DNA of 38,158 nucleotides from Oligosphaeraceae bacterium (GCA_012799725.1 JAAZKR010000212.1:1-38158); one strand, 5' to 3'. Counted from the first letter of the stretch, positions 7,242 to 15,266 are shown. Translations and numbers: made by a program. The notes: generated by a model not told the origin, from the letters alone.

Positions 7242-7890
7242 CTTCAACTTCTCCTTTTGCTTCGGCATTGACTTTGTCCACAGAATGCATGGAAATGCGT
7301 TCCAAGGCTGCCTGCCATCCCTCTTGCAAGAGACATTGCAGCACCTCAGCGGCGCGCGAAAACGTTTCGTCCATCTTCTCTATTTCTGTGGAAGCCCAGG
7401 GTGCCAGCACGTATTCCACGTTGCTTGCCGTTCCGGGCTCTGGTCTCCCAATACCTATTCTGAGTCTGGGCAGATCATCCCTTCTCAGAACTTGAATAAT
7501 GGATTGTAATCCTTTTTGTCCTGCACTGGAACCCTTGCTGCGCAAGCGCAGCGCGCCCAAGGGCAGATCCATGCAGTCGCAGACTACGGTCATGCGTCGG
7601 GGGGAGATTCCCAACGCCTCCATCATCTCCCTGACTGCCTTGCCGCTGTCGTTCATATAAGTCATGGGCAAAAGCAGATATTGTGCTTTTGAGTCACTGT
7701 GACATTCCCATAACTGTGCCAACTGCGGCTGCCACTTTGCCTTGTTCCAGACCATGATTTGCCTTAGCTTGTCTGCCACTTTCCACGCTGCATTATGCCT
7801 GCTTTGAGCATATTCAGCGCCGGGGTTCCCCAGGCAGACCAGCAGGTCAACCAAGTCCGTATCGTTGACAATAGCGGGCGGATTATCCAT
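7228..7890 (-). CDS. pth: Peptidyl-tRNA hydrolase
   Basis: Pth releases peptides from peptidyl-tRNAs that dropped off ribosomes. The motifs are clear: CLGNPGAEY (Asn22), RHN (His32, the catalytic base), MTYMN (Asn80) and CDCMDLPLG (Asp105). In the last motif, where most bacterial enzymes have GGHNG, this one reads GSSAGQKGL, so the positions equivalent to E. coli His113 and Asn114 are Gln125 and Lys126. The length of 220 aa is slightly long because of an N-terminal extension and a charged tail. The site before the ATG is weak (GTGGA). It lies between rplY and rpsF in one transcript. Confidence 0.95.
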   Translation of the reverse strand: MDNPPAIVNDTDLVDLLVCLGNPGAEYAQSRHNAAWKVADKLRQIMVWNKAKWQPQLAQLWECHSDSKAQYLLLPMTYMNDSGKAVREMMEALGISPRRMTVVCDCMDLPLGALRLRSKGSSAGQKGLQSIIQVLRRDDLPRLRIGIGRPEPGTASNVEYVLAPWASTEIEKMDETFSRAAEVLQCLLQEGWQAALERISMHSVDKVNAEAKGEVEGDQV

Positions 7891-7968
7891 TATCCACGTA
7901 TTGCCGGTTCTATGCGCTTAGTTCAGCATATGACCGGCAAGTTTTTATCGCCCAATTCCGGGGCGTTT

Positions 7969-8604
7969 TCATGCTTCGTCGCCAGCCTCACTTGCAGCTT
8001 GGCTCTCTTCCTCGCCGCCTTCTGCTTCCTCTTCACTTTCTTCGTCCACATCAGCCACTCTGGACATTCTCACTTGGAAGACAGTCTGTTCCGGATCGCC
8101 CACAGCAGTCACCCCTTCGCCAAGCTGCAAGTCAGCGATAAGCAGCGACTCATCCAATTCCAAAGCGCTCACGTCCACCCTTATTGCATCGGGCACATTT
8201 GCAGGCAAGCATTCGACTTCAATTTCGCGCAGGATTTGCTCCAGCTGTCCGCCGCTCTTTTCGCCCACCGCTGTTCCTTCGCTGATAACCGGCACCGGCA
8301 ATATGACGGGTTCATCGGCCTTGACCGCCAAAAAGTCCACATGCAGAATTTTACCGCTTATGGGATGATTTGCGATTTCCTTAGTGATAGCGCTACGCTT
8401 GCCTTGGCCATCTATCTTCAACTCTACTACGCCTGAGTGACCAAAAAGCTTTTCGGCACTGTCATAGTCCATACTTAAGTTCAGGTTGGGCTCACCGGCG
8501 CCGTAAAGGACGGCCGGCACCGAACCGCCGCGACGCAAACGCCGAGAGTTGGCGGAGCCAAAAGCCTGACGCGGTTGAACGGAAATAGTAAATGCGTTGC
8601 TCAT
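7969..8604 (-). CDS. rplY: 50S ribosomal protein bL25 (CTC/long form)
   Basis: bL25 binds 5S rRNA. The N-terminal L25 domain (about 1-92) contains RRGGSVPAVLYG and a conserved HPISGKILHVDF segment. A second beta domain (about 95-185, typical of the CTC/general stress form) follows, then a very acidic Glu/Ser/Ala tail of about 30 residues. The length is 211 aa. AAGGA lies 11 bases upstream of the ATG. It is the first gene of the rplY-pth-rpsF-ssb-rpsR-rplI set, and a candidate promoter lies about 65 bases upstream. Confidence 0.95.
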   Translation of the reverse strand: MSNAFTISVQPRQAFGSANSRRLRRGGSVPAVLYGAGEPNLNLSMDYDSAEKLFGHSGVVELKIDGQGKRSAITKEIANHPISGKILHVDFLAVKADEPVILPVPVISEGTAVGEKSGGQLEQILREIEVECLPANVPDAIRVDVSALELDESLLIADLQLGEGVTAVGDPEQTVFQVRMSRVADVDEESEEEAEGGEEESQAASEAGDEA

Positions 8605-8670
8605 CTTGGTAATCGTCCTTATCTAGTTATAGCATCAGTCTTGCGACAAAAAACATAACAGGAAACGCAT

Positions 8671-8679
8671 AATATAGCA
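8671..8679 (-). promoter_or_regulatory. Candidate extended -10 element for the rplY transcript
   Basis: On the minus strand the spacer reads TGCTATATT followed by ATG CG, matching an extended -10 (TGnTATAAT-like). It lies about 67 bases before the rplY ATG. No good -35 is seen at the usual distance, which an extended -10 promoter can tolerate. Assigned by eye only. Confidence 0.35.
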
Positions 8680-8725
8680 TGGCAAATTGTTATAATCAAT
8701 CAAAATTGATCAAAATTGCATTAGG

Positions 8726-8775
8726 TGTAACTGGAAAAGTTAAACGCACGCTTTTTGTGCATTTAATTCTGCAAA
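8726..8775 (+). repeat. 50-bp dispersed repeat, copy 1
   Basis: These 50 bases recur exactly, inverted, at 35668-35717. The block starts TGTAACTGGAAAAGTT and ends GCATTTAATTCTGCAAA. It has TGCA on both sides of an AT-rich core (TGCATTTAATTCTGCA). A 20-base related piece is at 1321-1340. All three lie between genes. Confidence 0.85.
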
Positions 8776-8882
8776 CATATCATAAGCGTTCATCATATAC
8801 GAGGGCACGGACTATTTACGCATATTTTTCTCTTATGAACGAGTGGGAACTGCGTTTGATTCGTGCGCCTTGTAAGCGCATG

Positions 8883-8920
8883 AAAAAGGCAGTCAGTTGG
8901 TTTCAGGCCAACCGACTGCC
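8883..8920 (-). terminator. Rho-independent terminator of the deacetylase operon
   Basis: On the minus strand, GGCAGTCGGTTGG pairs with CCAACTGACTGCC (one mismatch in 13), with a 7-base loop, and is followed by TTTTT. It lies 22 bases past the stop of the polysaccharide deacetylase. Confidence 0.85.
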
Positions 8921-8942
8921 GGATTGGTGAATGCAGCGGGTT

Positions 8943-9836
8943 TTAATATTCTTCGGCAAGCTTTTCAGCTGTTTTAAAGACGCCTCCACGCTGCTTGAGC
9001 CCCTGCAATATCAAGGCAAATTGCTGCAAGGCGAAGTCTCCGCAATTCTTGGTGATAAAGGGCTTTGGCGTCACGTACGCTTCGCCAAAATCCAGGGCAC
9101 CCTGCGGCATCTCTTGAAACTCCCATGGATGGAAGTAGAAACAAAGCACCGGGCGGACATTGCGCGCTTCGACATAACGCAAAAAGCCGTCTATCTTATC
9201 CAGCAAAAAATGGGCGCCTTCGGTACGAAACAGCGGCCACTGATCGCGATCACGGTTCCAAGGGTCTTGACTTTCCATTTCCAGATCGCAGAAATTAGGG
9301 ATTTCGACCAATTTCATGCTGCCTTTGCGGGTCCAGTCATTAGGGTCGGGATGATAGGGGGTGATCATCGTACGATAGAAAAACAACGGCAGGGAGGCAT
9401 CGGCCTTATATCCGAGCTTCTCCAGCACCTGCACCACCGTATTGCTGCCCCAAAGACGCGGGCAACGGAAGCTTCGTGGGGCTTGCCCACTCAGTGCGGT
9501 GACGATCCGGGTCGCTTCCCGAATGCGCCCTTCGACTTCAAAAGTGCAGACCGGCCAGTTGTTGGGCAGCGGGAACAGAGGATCTCCCAACGTTTCATGA
9601 AAAAGTCCATGACAGCCGATTTCATGCCCGGCCGCCTGAACCATTTTCAGGATAGATGCATTGTTTTCTGCCGCATGCCCTGTCCAGAAATACGTCGCCA
9701 CCGCCCCATGATCTGACATCACTTCAAGCAGTTTCGGGGTACCCAGCTGCACGCCGTCATAATGGTCGGTGTAACTGCCAATATCCGTTTCCATATCAAT
9801 GCCGAGAACAATATCAAAACGCGCATTCTGATTCAT
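8943..9836 (-). CDS. Polysaccharide deacetylase (NodB/CE4-like)
   Basis: This is a metal-dependent deacetylase fold acting on sugars or related amides. Motif 1 is GIDMETD (Asp14 and Asp18 candidates), motif 2 is GCHGLFH (His76, His80), motif 3 is SFRCPRLWG (Arg-x-Pro), and the last His motif is FYFHPWEF. There is no signal peptide, so the enzyme is likely cytoplasmic, as in allantoinase-like or PuuE-like members, which deacetylate small molecules rather than wall polymers. GGGGGAGG lies 6 bases before the start. It begins only 16 bases after the M24-fold gene, so the two are one transcript, preceded by a LacI-family regulator. Shared work on a sugar amide or amino-sugar derivative is plausible inference. 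Confidence 0.9.
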   Translation of the reverse strand: MNQNARFDIVLGIDMETDIGSYTDHYDGVQLGTPKLLEVMSDHGAVATYFWTGHAAENNASILKMVQAAGHEIGCHGLFHETLGDPLFPLPNNWPVCTFEVEGRIREATRIVTALSGQAPRSFRCPRLWGSNTVVQVLEKLGYKADASLPLFFYRTMITPYHPDPNDWTRKGSMKLVEIPNFCDLEMESQDPWNRDRDQWPLFRTEGAHFLLDKIDGFLRYVEARNVRPVLCFYFHPWEFQEMPQGALDFGEAYVTPKPFITKNCGDFALQQFALILQGLKQRGGVFKTAEKLAEEY

Positions 9837-9852
9837 TTCAGGCCTCCCCCGA

Positions 9853-11028
9853 TCAGAATTTCAGATTTGTGTGCAGAGCATCCATCTTGGTGCTGAACGG
9901 GACTGCGCCTTTTTCGGTGATTCGGTAGCCGGTCTCGATGCGGGCGCCGTGGAATTGCGGATGGCCGAAGAAACTGATATCTACACAAATCGCCATGCCG
10001 GGACGCAGGATATCATCGCTGTTCGGCCCGAAGAAAGGCGCTTCAGCCTCAAGCAGGCCGATCGTGTGCACAAATGGACAGACCAGATATTTAGCAAAAC
10101 CGAGTTTGTCAAAATAGGCACGGGCAGGAGCGTCAATTTCACGACCGGATTTGCCCGGAACCAGCATCGCCTTGGTTAGCACAAAGGCCTCGCGTAAATA
10201 TTTCAGGCATTCCTTCTGAGCAGCAGTATATTCCCCGCTGACCGGCAGCTGGTCGCCTATGACGCCGGCGTATCCATTTACCTTCGGAGCAAGGCCTATC
10301 ATCACAGTCTCGCCAGATACCAGCTTTTTGCTGCTGGCAGTCGGCACTACCGCATTGGCACGGGAGCCACTGCCTACAATCGCCGAAAAACCAAAACCGG
10401 TGGCACCCCGGCTGCGTGCAGCATACTCCCCAGCTGCAGCGACCTCAATCTCACTAACGCCCGGAGCTATCACCGACTTCATCGCATCATAACAATAATC
10501 CGCCAACTTGAAAGCGGCAGCAATCTGTTCAAGTTCCCAATCGGATTTTTGATAGCGCAAACGTAAAAAATCATCGGTGATGTCAACAATTTCCACACCG
10601 GTAAAACCATCCACAATTCCTTTGTAACAGCCATAGGGCATACGGTCGGCTCCAACCAGACCAATGCGCCTGACCGTCCCCAGACTTACTTTTAATTCCT
10701 CAAACAAATGCGGAAAATCAATAATTGTCGCAGCAGGATATTCCTCATCAGGAACCATGAATACCGGAAAATTCCGAGTCTCCTTGATCGCACTGTCCTG
10801 CTTTGCAAAGGGTTCACTTTCAGGACCGCCCAACAACAAGGGCGCCCCCACACGCGGCACTAAAACCGCACCAGACTCAAACTGAGGACACCAACCAGTC
10901 AGATACCACCCATTCCCAATATTAAATTCATCATAGTACACTAGAGCCAGATCAAGAGATTTCTTAGCCAAAATCCCGCGCACAGACTCTAAACGCAATT
11001 TACACTCAGATTCCGGAAGATAACCCAT
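9853..11028 (-). CDS. M24 (aminopeptidase P/creatinase-like) protein with degenerate metal site
   Basis: The order is a creatinase N-terminal domain (about 10-150) and a pita-bread M24 domain (about 160-391). Aligned by eye to E. coli PepP, the five metal ligands Asp, Asp, His, Glu, Glu become Gly245, Val256, His321, Asp350 and Glu365. Both aspartates are missing, while the fold landmarks (GYAG, HTIGL, PGMAICVD, GARIE) remain. This resembles creatinase, a hydrolase of the same fold that uses no metal, more than a true prolidase; creatinase's catalytic His region is not evident. AAGGAG lies 8 bases before the ATG. It is in an operon with the deacetylase and downstream of a LacI-type gene. The function may be C-N hydrolysis on a small molecule, or binding only. 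Confidence 0.85.
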   Translation of the reverse strand: MGYLPESECKLRLESVRGILAKKSLDLALVYYDEFNIGNGWYLTGWCPQFESGAVLVPRVGAPLLLGGPESEPFAKQDSAIKETRNFPVFMVPDEEYPAATIIDFPHLFEELKVSLGTVRRIGLVGADRMPYGCYKGIVDGFTGVEIVDITDDFLRLRYQKSDWELEQIAAAFKLADYCYDAMKSVIAPGVSEIEVAAAGEYAARSRGATGFGFSAIVGSGSRANAVVPTASSKKLVSGETVMIGLAPKVNGYAGVIGDQLPVSGEYTAAQKECLKYLREAFVLTKAMLVPGKSGREIDAPARAYFDKLGFAKYLVCPFVHTIGLLEAEAPFFGPNSDDILRPGMAICVDISFFGHPQFHGARIETGYRITEKGAVPFSTKMDALHTNLKF

Positions 11029-11079
11029 CGCATCGTCTCCTTAATCAACCAAGCACAAAAAACATGTTTAAACGCCCGA

Positions 11080-11093
11080 TGTTACATTTAACA
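11080..11093. promoter_or_regulatory. Candidate operator TGTTA-N4-TAACA
   Basis: TGTTACATTTAACA is a 5+5 bp inverted repeat about 52 bases upstream of the M24-fold gene start, where a repressor could block transcription. The adjacent AACATGTT and GTTTAAAC (11061-11074) are also palindromic. It is a candidate for the neighbouring LacI-family regulator, though it lacks the central CG often seen in their operators. Confidence 0.3.
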
Positions 11094-11269
11094 CCGCCTC
11101 TGATAACAATAACCTTCTTTTCAAAAAAAGCAACTTTTGTTTTGGCAGACATGAACAAGAAGAGGCAAAATAGCCACGGGGGGCAAGAATGGAATGGCTC
11201 TGGAATCTTCCTTCCTACCGTCCGTGCATGTTGAGAGCGTCAGTCTAGCCCACGCCTTTTGCTGTGGTT

Positions 11270-11283
11270 TGTCTTATAAGACA
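11270..11283. promoter_or_regulatory. Perfect 14-bp palindrome TGTCTTATAAGACA
   Basis: This exact palindrome lies just past the lacI-type stop codon and about 240 bases upstream of the M24-fold gene. Length and symmetry suit a dimeric regulator's site. It could also be part of a terminator, but no T run follows. Confidence 0.35.
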
Positions 11284-11292
11284 TCTTGCATC

Positions 11293-12330
11293 TCAGACAT
11301 GAGGAGCAGGCCTGGTTGATTCGCGTACGATTAGTTCCGGAGGCAGGCGCAGCTTGATCGGCAATCGGCTGCTATTTTTCTCGTGTATCAGGGCTACGGC
11401 TTCTTCTGCCAAGGCATCATAATCCAAGCTAACGGTAGTAAGGCTCGGGTAAAGGAGTCTCCCGAGCGGGAGATTGTCGCAGCCACATATTTGCACCTGT
11501 GAAGGGATGCCGATACCCCGCGACAGCAGAGTCCGACAGATGCCGGCAGCCATCTCGTCATTGCTGAACACGGCGTCAAAGGTGCGTCCGCTATCCAGCA
11601 ATGCGGAAATGGCGGCGGCGGCGCCGTCTGACGTGAAATCCGTGTAGAGAATATTTTCCTGGCGGATATCCAGCCTGCGGGCTTGCAGGGTCTTACGGTA
11701 GCCGGCTAATAGCTCGCGTGAAAAAAAATGGTCTGCATGCCCCAGGCAGAGTATGATATCACTGCATCCGCACTCGAGCAGGTGTTCAACGCCGAGACAA
11801 GCCGCTGCGGTATTGTCGAAAGCCAGAGAAGTGAACGCGGCTATGCTTGATTCGCCAGGGTTATCGAGCAGAATGGCGCCGGGGAAAGCGGCAACGATTG
11901 CATTCAGTTGCGGAAGTGGGAAGTCTCCGATAATAAAGGTGATCTCGGCGGCACGCCGCTTGGCGGCCTCGAGCATCCGCAGGAAACCGCGATAGTCGCC
12001 ATTTCCACACAGCAGCAAACATTCGCAATTGCGGGCGGTCAGGCGCTGTTCCAGCGCGGTGATCAGTCCGGCATGGTACAAAGCCTGGCTATGGCCGCTG
12101 CTCCAGCAGATCAATAATACTCTTTTAGCTTTCTGCTGTTCTCTGTCGGCAGGGCGTCCCATGCGCGCACCACGCAGATAGCCTAATTTTTCAGCCACCT
12201 GCAATACCCGTTCTGAAGTCGTTGCCTTGACCAGAGGACTCTGCCGCAAAACACGGCTCACGGTCATTGCGCTGACTCCACATCGGGAAGCAATGTCAGC
12301 TATTGAAACATGTTGGGGCGATTTTTTCAT
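11293..12330 (-). CDS. LacI-family transcriptional regulator
   Basis: This is a DNA-binding repressor or activator that responds to a small, usually sugar-like, ligand. The N-terminal helix-turn-helix is VSIADIASRCGVSAMTVSRVLRQ (about 8-30), followed by the hinge (VAEKLGYLRGARMGRP) and a periplasmic-binding-protein-like ligand domain (about 68-340) ending in LIVRESTRP. The length of 345 aa is typical. It is upstream of, and on the same strand as, the M24-fold and deacetylase genes, separated by about 260 bases that hold two palindromes, so local control of that pair is likely. The site before the ATG is weak (AGGTTG). Confidence 0.95.
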   Translation of the reverse strand: MKKSPQHVSIADIASRCGVSAMTVSRVLRQSPLVKATTSERVLQVAEKLGYLRGARMGRPADREQQKAKRVLLICWSSGHSQALYHAGLITALEQRLTARNCECLLLCGNGDYRGFLRMLEAAKRRAAEITFIIGDFPLPQLNAIVAAFPGAILLDNPGESSIAAFTSLAFDNTAAACLGVEHLLECGCSDIILCLGHADHFFSRELLAGYRKTLQARRLDIRQENILYTDFTSDGAAAAISALLDSGRTFDAVFSNDEMAAGICRTLLSRGIGIPSQVQICGCDNLPLGRLLYPSLTTVSLDYDALAEEAVALIHEKNSSRLPIKLRLPPELIVRESTRPAPHV

Positions 12331-12736
12331 CTATGACAACCTGATGGAAATCAAATTTTACAACCAGAACCCGATAAATCCACCGAGTTCGCACCCATCC
12401 TCAGCACCCTGTGCCTATTCCCTATACGCTGCCTTCAGCAGTGTTTCTTAGACGATGCAACCCTGCATTACGTCATGCGAATTAGGGACTCCTCCACATA
12501 TCACATGCCTGCGATACACGAACCATCCTACATAATATGATGGAATACTGTATAAAACCAATCGCTGTTCTTAACTTTTTTCAGCTCTATTATTCACTGG
12601 ACGAGGCTCCCTGGTGGGGGCAGTCTTAGCTTGCATTATTATGGTAAAGATGTCTTTACCTTTCCGGTGCCCCGGTGCCTGTCGTCCATCCCCGGAGGAT
12701 ATGCTTCGACAGCAAGCGCCAGAAAACCTCTTGTTA
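12331..12736. other. Spacer between uppP and the LacI-type gene
   Basis: This gap of about 400 bases has no frame I would call a gene. It should contain the promoter of the LacI-type gene and the end of the uppP transcript. I saw no clear hairpin terminator and no copy of the dispersed repeats. Confidence 0.4.
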
Positions 12737-13534
12737 TCAAAGCAATTTCAGCATGATTGCCGCGCTTGCCAACACACCGATGACCATGCAGTAAATTCCG
12801 AATTTCCAAAAGCTATTCTTTTCTAAGATTTTATATAGTATTTTCAGGGACAGAAACCCAATTGTAGCTGCAATGATGCAAGCAAGCAGCATCACTATGG
12901 CCTCCTGGGGTTCATTGATCAAACACCAGAGTTCTTTATGCTTGAAAAACAACGCGCCGAGAAGCAGCGGGACATTCATCAGGAAAGAAAATTCTACTGC
13001 CAACGGCAAAGGATAGCCCAAGGCATACGCAGCAATGATGGTGCTGCCACTACGGCTAATGCCAGGTATCAATGCAAGACATTGAGCCAGACCCACCAGC
13101 AAGGCTTGTAGCCAACTGAGACGGGTGATAGCAGCTCGGCGCGGCGGTACTCGACTGTATAAAAGAATCAAGCCTGTAAATATCAACATAGCTGCCGCAA
13201 GCAGGGCCGAATCACTCAGAGCCTCGAGTCGACGACGGCAGGCTAGATACAGCATGCCTGCAGGCAGGCAGCCCAACAACAAGGTAAAAGCATAATGCCA
13301 AGAGTCTTTGCAACCCGACAAAAGACCAAGACCTAAAGCAAGAATCTTTCTGCGGAAAAAAATCAAAATAGTGAACAAGGTGCCCAGATGTAAAAAGAGT
13401 TCCAAGTTTGAACCGGAACCGGCGTCAACTTTCAATACCTGTTGCGCCAAAAGCATGTGCCCCGAGCTGCTTATCGGCAGAAATTCACAAATGCCCTGTA
13501 TAAGGGCTAAAATAAAAATTCCTGCAAAGCCCAT
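12737..13534 (-). CDS. uppP: Undecaprenyl-diphosphatase UppP (BacA)
   Basis: UppP is an inner-membrane enzyme that recycles the undecaprenyl lipid carrier for peptidoglycan and other surface polymers by dephosphorylating undecaprenyl diphosphate. The first motif is EFLPISSSGH (Glu17, residues 17-26) and the second PGISRSGST (157-165), both conserved in the active site. About seven to eight hydrophobic helices are visible across 265 aa, the normal length. It lies 125 bases after the NFACT-R gene on the same strand and in the same stretch as mreB, consistent with a cell-wall group. No good ribosome binding site is seen. Confidence 0.96.
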   Translation of the reverse strand: MGFAGIFILALIQGICEFLPISSSGHMLLAQQVLKVDAGSGSNLELFLHLGTLFTILIFFRRKILALGLGLLSGCKDSWHYAFTLLLGCLPAGMLYLACRRRLEALSDSALLAAAMLIFTGLILLYSRVPPRRAAITRLSWLQALLVGLAQCLALIPGISRSGSTIIAAYALGYPLPLAVEFSFLMNVPLLLGALFFKHKELWCLINEPQEAIVMLLACIIAATIGFLSLKILYKILEKNSFWKFGIYCMVIGVLASAAIMLKLL

Positions 13535-13659
13535 AAATATAAATTCGCAAAAAAGTCAATGCCTTGACAAGCAAAAATTTCGCCACCCATAAAGTTGAGA
13601 GTGCAACACGGGGCGGATCGGTCGGATCAATTCATTTGATTTTAGCTGTTGTTTGCCGC

Positions 13660-14040
13660 CTATTCTTCTGGCAATGCGGGGCGCACCTTTAGTCGGCGTG
13701 GTTTGCCAATGCTAACCGTACCGAGAGGGCTGCCCTTGATTTTGCTCACTAGTCGCGCCGGTACATAGTCCACCTTGCAAAGGCCTTCATGCCTGCCCTT
13801 GCTATGCCAGGCTGCGATCGCTGCCGCACGCAGCAACAAGGCCTGATCTGGTTGCACCTCAGGCGATGGAGCACGCAAAATAACATGGCTGCCGGCATGA
13901 TTGCCGGCATGAAACCAATGGTCATCCGGACGAGCGAAATGCAAGGAAAGCTGCTCATTGTCCCAAGAGCTTTTACCGGCAAAAACCTGCCAGCCGGAAC
14001 CAAGATCATAATGCCAGTAACGAAAATCTTGCGCAGACAT
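13660..14040 (-). CDS. Stand-alone NFACT-R (DUF814) domain protein
   Basis: The protein is a single NFACT-R domain of 126 aa, the RNA-binding domain found at the C-terminus of RqcH/Tae2/FbpA-type proteins. The pattern is W-x-VFAGKSSWDNEQLSLHFA, then DDHWFHAGNHAGSHVIL (about 38-54) and a later KIKGSPLGTVSIG. The NFACT-N and helical arms of full RqcH are absent. It follows mreB by 50 bases. Family knowledge suggests tRNA or ribosome binding in rescue or elongation, but the role of stand-alone versions is not established from sequence. Confidence 0.82.
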   Translation of the reverse strand: MSAQDFRYWHYDLGSGWQVFAGKSSWDNEQLSLHFARPDDHWFHAGNHAGSHVILRAPSPEVQPDQALLLRAAAIAAWHSKGRHEGLCKVDYVPARLVSKIKGSPLGTVSIGKPRRLKVRPALPEE

Positions 14041-14090
14041 GGCAATGAATCATCTACTCAGAGCACAAAAAGCGGGATCGACCAAGCTAT

Positions 14091-15152
14091 TTAAGCTCGG
14101 GTGCCTCTGCCTATCAACGAGTTTTGGGGTTGGCTGAAGAGCTTGTTAGCGTGTTCCAGCATCAGGCCAGTACCATTGACTACCGCCTTAAGTGAGTCTT
14201 TGCCTATGGTCACGGCCAACCCTGTCTCTTCGGAGATAAGTCGGTCTAGCCCGCGCAACAGCGAGCCGCCGCCGGCCATAGTGATGCCATTATCAATCAG
14301 GCGCGCAGCTAATTCCGGCATACAGGAGTCTATGTTCTTGCGTATAACTTGCACGATGGCGGTCACTGGTTTTTCCAGGGCACGGCGTATTTCCTCACTG
14401 GTAATAGTCACCGCCCGAGGCAAACGATTACCATGCTGCGCCATATCATGACCTTTGACCTCCATGGTCATAGGTTCAGCCAGCTCATAGGCGCTGCCGA
14501 TTTTAAGCTTGATGTTTTCAGCGGTAGGATCGCCGATTTGCAAACGATGCGCATTCTGCATATGACTGACAATAGCGGCGTCCATAGCATCGCCACCGCA
14601 CTGCACGCTGCCGCTGGTTACAATATTGCCCAGGGAAATGATTGCGACCTCTGTAGTGCCGCCGCCAATATCAATGATCATATTGGCATCAGGCTCATTT
14701 ACCGGCAGCCCCACCCCTACGGCAGCGGCCAATGGCTCCTCTACCAGCTGTACGCTGCGTGCTCCGGCGCTGAAAGCGCTTTCGCGCACTGCCCTAATAC
14801 CCACCTCGGTAATGCCGGTAGGTACAGCTATAAGCACTCGAGGGCGCATGATTTTGAACTTGCCGGTGGCCTTGCGGATGAAGATGCGCAGCATCTCGTC
14901 TGTGACCTCAGCGTCAGCAATAACACCATCTCGCATGGGGCGCACCACGCGTATATTTTCCGGGGTCAAGCCTATCATACCCTTGGCTTCTGCGCCCACG
15001 GCGCGTACTTTATGCGTATCGGCATTGATAGCGACCACAGAAGGCTCGTCCAGAACGATGCCGCGGTCGCGCACATAAACCAAGGTATTCATCGTACCCA
15101 GGTCTATGCCGATATCGTTGACGAAAAAGCTTTTCACAGTGTCAAGAAACAT
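14091..15152 (-). CDS. mreB: Rod-shape determining protein MreB
   Basis: MreB is an actin-like filament protein that guides side-wall synthesis. It has phosphate-1 GIDLGTMNT (about 14-22), phosphate-2 MIIDIGGGTTEVA (about 160-172) and the adenosine motif TMAGGGSLLRG (about 290-300). The N-terminus MFLDTVKSFFVND may form a membrane-binding helix. The length of 353 aa is slightly long. The usual mreC/mreD partners do not follow; the next co-directional gene is the NFACT-R protein. It lies 114 bases after the AsmA-like gene. Confidence 0.96.
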   Translation of the reverse strand: MFLDTVKSFFVNDIGIDLGTMNTLVYVRDRGIVLDEPSVVAINADTHKVRAVGAEAKGMIGLTPENIRVVRPMRDGVIADAEVTDEMLRIFIRKATGKFKIMRPRVLIAVPTGITEVGIRAVRESAFSAGARSVQLVEEPLAAAVGVGLPVNEPDANMIIDIGGGTTEVAIISLGNIVTSGSVQCGGDAMDAAIVSHMQNAHRLQIGDPTAENIKLKIGSAYELAEPMTMEVKGHDMAQHGNRLPRAVTITSEEIRRALEKPVTAIVQVIRKNIDSCMPELAARLIDNGITMAGGGSLLRGLDRLISEETGLAVTIGKDSLKAVVNGTGLMLEHANKLFSQPQNSLIGRGTRA

Positions 15153-15266
15153 AGTGACGATCCATTTAGGCTAGAAGGCTGAGAATGACAGGTAATTACC
15201 CATAATATACGTTACAGCTTTGCAAAAGAACAATCCCGAACGCAAGATATTTGCAAAAACCAGCTT

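Larger units (their letters stand above)
8605..8942. other. Spacer between the deacetylase gene end and rplY, containing a repeat
   Basis: This gap of about 340 bases holds the rplY promoter candidate, one full copy of the 50-bp repeat (8726-8775), a 7-bp inverted pair CGTTCAT/ATGAACG (about 8787-8843) and the deacetylase terminator (8883-8920). The 83-residue plus-strand frame across it (8679-8930) spans the repeat and the terminator, so I do not count it as a gene. Confidence 0.6.

Noticed and set aside
8679-8930. 83-residue plus-strand open frame between rplY and the deacetylase gene
   Set aside because: It runs across the 50-bp repeat and the deacetylase terminator, has no ribosome binding site, and no recognisable protein pattern.
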